A stretch of DNA of 12,255 nucleotides from Bog-756 sp963977795 (GTDB lineage Bacteria > Actinomycetota > Acidimicrobiia > Acidimicrobiales > RAAP-2). Each line of letters begins with the position of its first letter. Position 1 is the first letter of the stretch. Positions 10,917 to 12,255 of this stretch are shown here, piece after piece. The position numbers were made by a program, and so were the translations under genes. Location: positions 1 to 12,255 of the forward strand of contig CAXBRB010000066.1 of the NCBI GenBank assembly GCA_963977795.1, given 5' to 3'. The notes beneath the pieces are model-generated. The model did no database searches and was not told the origin of the DNA. It was given only the letters and a program-made list of their open reading frames with translations.

Positions 10917-12255
10917 ATGGCCGTCGGGGGCAGCGGTGCACGGGAGCGGATCACGGGGCGACGCCTCGTCTCCGTCGGCCTGGCCCTGACGCTCTCCGTG
11001 GCGCTGGCCGGCGTGGCCGCCGGGGCCCTGATCGAGGTGACGCCCGCACCGGAGCAGGCCGGGGCCGCGGCCCCGCCGGGCACCGCCACCTCCGGCGGCG
11101 GTGCCGGAGACCTCGCCGCCTTCTACCGGGCCCCGTCCCCGCTGTCCGACGCTCCGGCCGGGACCCTGGTGCGCCGCCAGGCCCTCCCGGCCGACCCGGC
11201 GCTCCCGCCGGGAACCCGGTCGTGGCGCATCCTCTTCCACTCGACGGCGGCCGACGGCGGGGACCTCCTGGAGTCCGGCATGGTGGTCGTCCCCGGAGGC
11301 AGCCCGCCGCCGGGCGGGTTCCCGGTGGTCAGCTGGGCCCACGGCACCACCGGGGTGGCACCGGGGTGTGCGCCCTCACGGACCGGCACCGGGCAGATCC
11401 CGGGCCTGCGCTCCCTGGTGGCCCACCGGATGATCGTGGCCGCCGCCGACTACCGGGGCCTCGGGGTGGCCGGCTACCACCCCTACCTGGTCGGCACCAG
11501 CGAGGCGGAAGACGTGCTGGACGCCGCCCGGGCCGCCCGGTCCCTGGCCGGCTCTGCGGCGTCGGACGCCGTGGTGGTGGCCGGCTTCTCCCAAGGGGGC
11601 CAGGCCGCGCTCTTCGCCGGGGAGGTGGCGCCCACCTATGCGCCCGATCTGTTCCTGGCCGGGGTGGCCGCCGTGGCCCCGGTCACCTCGGCGCTCGACC
11701 TGGCCCCGGTGGGCGACCAGCCCCCGCCCTCGGGGCAGTCGGCCTTCACCGCCTCGGTGCTCTGGTCGTGGTCCCACCGCTACCGGTCGGTCCGTCTGGC
11801 CGCGCTGCTGACCCCGGCCGGCCTGGCCGGCCTCGACGTGGTGCGCTCGGCCTGCATCGACCAGGTGGCCTCGGTGTACGACACGATGCCGCCGGCCCTC
11901 TTCTTCCGGCCCGGGTGGCAGCGCTCGGCCGCCGTCGTGGCCGCCGACCGGGCCAACCTCCCCGGTGCCGCCCCTACAGCAGCACCGGTCCTGGTCGTCC
12001 AGGGCACGGCTGACGAGGTCATCCCCTTCGGCCGGACCACCCGGTTCGTGGCCGACCGCCTGTGCCGCGCCCAGTTCGACGCCGTCGACTTCGAGGCGCT
12101 GGCCGGGTGGGCTACCGCTCTTCGGCAATGCGTTGGGCACCTTCGACCGCACTCTAAAGTTCCTTTTAGCGGTTTCCCCATGCCGCGACGTTTAGATGCT
12201 GCCCGGTCGCAATGTAGTGCCGGTACATCTTCAGCCGCTCCTTGCGTGTATCCGT
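10917..12255 (+). CDS. Secreted LIP-type lipase/esterase (alpha/beta hydrolase), C-terminus replaced by unrelated sequence
   Basis: Residues 1 to about 397 look like an actinobacterial secretory lipase. There is a basic N-terminus (RERITGRR) and a hydrophobic segment at 17-38, consistent with a signal peptide or anchor, then an Ala/Pro-rich linker. SWAHGTTG at 139-146 is the oxyanion/HG region, followed by AADYRGLG at 176-183. The nucleophile elbow GFSQGG has Ser225, and VQGTADEVIP at 361-370 has the catalytic Asp366. In this family the catalytic His follows about 30 residues after the Asp in a PGxxH-like segment. Here the sequence reads FEALAG and then turns into Trp-Ala-Thr-Ala and unrelated residues from about position 12108. 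The frame happens to stay open to the window edge (446 codons), but the last ~49 codons have low G+C and do not resemble the fold. I read this as a lipase gene broken, or chimerically joined, just before its catalytic His. Confidence 0.75.
   Translation, partial: MAVGGSGARERITGRRLVSVGLALTLSVALAGVAAGALIEVTPAPEQAGAAAPPGTATSGGGAGDLAAFYRAPSPLSDAPAGTLVRRQALPADPALPPGTRSWRILFHSTAADGGDLLESGMVVVPGGSPPPGGFPVVSWAHGTTGVAPGCAPSRTGTGQIPGLRSLVAHRMIVAAADYRGLGVAGYHPYLVGTSEAEDVLDAARAARSLAGSAASDAVVVAGFSQGGQAALFAGEVAPTYAPDLFLAGVAAVAPVTSALDLAPVGDQPPPSGQSAFTASVLWSWSHRYRSVRLAALLTPAGLAGLDVVRSACIDQVASVYDTMPPALFFRPGWQRSAAVVAADRANLPGAAPTAAPVLVVQGTADEVIPFGRTTRFVADRLCRAQFDAVDFEALAGWATALRQCVGHLRPHSKVPFSGFPMPRRLDAARSQCSAGTSSAAPCVYP
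12100..12115. other. Composition breakpoint: chromosomal lipase joined to foreign sequence
   Basis: Upstream sequence is about 78% G+C (47 of 60 bases at 11401-11460). From 12121 to the end it is about 56% (76 of 135 bases), with T/A runs such as CTAAAG and CCTTTTAG not seen elsewhere in the window. Protein similarity to the lipase ends at the same place. The stretch from about 12108 to 12165 is non-coding on the minus strand and could be the end of an inserted element, or a misassembly. The exact base cannot be fixed from this sequence alone. Confidence 0.55.
12166..12255 (-). CDS. C-terminal end of an unrecognised protein (partial, enters from the right edge)
   Basis: Reading the minus strand from the window edge, 29 codons precede a TAA at 12168-12166. 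The peptide is basic, beginning TDTRKERLKMYRHYIATG and ending NVAAWGNR. Lower G+C and codons such as CTA, ATT and the TAA stop set it apart from every other gene here. A 5-bp CTAAA/TTTAG pair (12154-12158 and 12165-12169) flanks and overlaps the stop. The peptide is too short to assign. A transposase, integrase or other mobile-element protein is a guess from context only, and it may not be a gene at all. Confidence 0.3.
   Translation of the reverse strand, partial: TDTRKERLKMYRHYIATGQHLNVAAWGNR

Overview
The window is very GC-rich (about three quarters G+C) and almost fully coding, with short intergenic gaps, frequent GTG starts and 4-base ATGA overlaps. Five genes start 6-7 nt downstream of a TANNNT hexamer, which suggests leaderless mRNAs. 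This points to a high-GC actinobacterium. The steroid/fatty-acid style CoA ligase and acyl-CoA dehydrogenase would suit an uncultured member of Acidimicrobiia or a relative, but that placement is an inference. I see no rRNA, tRNA, CRISPR array or complete mobile element.

Layout. (1) 1-5500, minus strand, reading right to left: bioA, bioF, bioD, an ABC-type ATPase, its ABC-2 membrane permease, and the N-terminal part of a patatin-like phospholipase that runs off the left edge. Spacing is tight throughout (overlaps of 4, 11 and 4 bases, gaps of 30 and 17), so all six could be one transcript. BioF, BioA and BioD are the last three enzymes before biotin synthase: pimeloyl thioester to KAPA, DAPA, then dethiobiotin. 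No bioB or pimelate-forming gene is in the window. (2) 5613-6089, plus strand: a divergent riboflavin synthase of the archaeal RibC type, unusual for a bacterium. (3) 6138-9002: an acyl-CoA dehydrogenase (minus) and an AMP-forming acyl-CoA synthetase (plus), divergent from a 78-bp region with overlapping opposed -10 elements. They probably activate a carboxylic acid to its CoA thioester and then desaturate it. (4) 9072-10782, minus strand: a serine beta-lactamase-family hydrolase, then, 10 nt on, a glucose-1-phosphate thymidylyltransferase-like enzyme whose promoter overlaps the upstream stop codon. (5) 10917 to the right edge, plus strand: a secreted LIP-type lipase/esterase.

The right edge is abnormal. 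Near 12100-12115 the lipase-like sequence stops, just before the expected catalytic histidine. G+C falls from about 78% to about 56%, and a different minus-strand reading frame ends at 12166. This is either an insertion that broke the lipase or an assembly chimera.

I found no new multi-gene defence or mobile system. The items most worth a second look are the archaeal-type riboflavin synthase, the consistent set of leaderless promoters (one using the previous gene's stop codon as part of its -10), the symmetric bidirectional -10 elements, and the right-edge junction.
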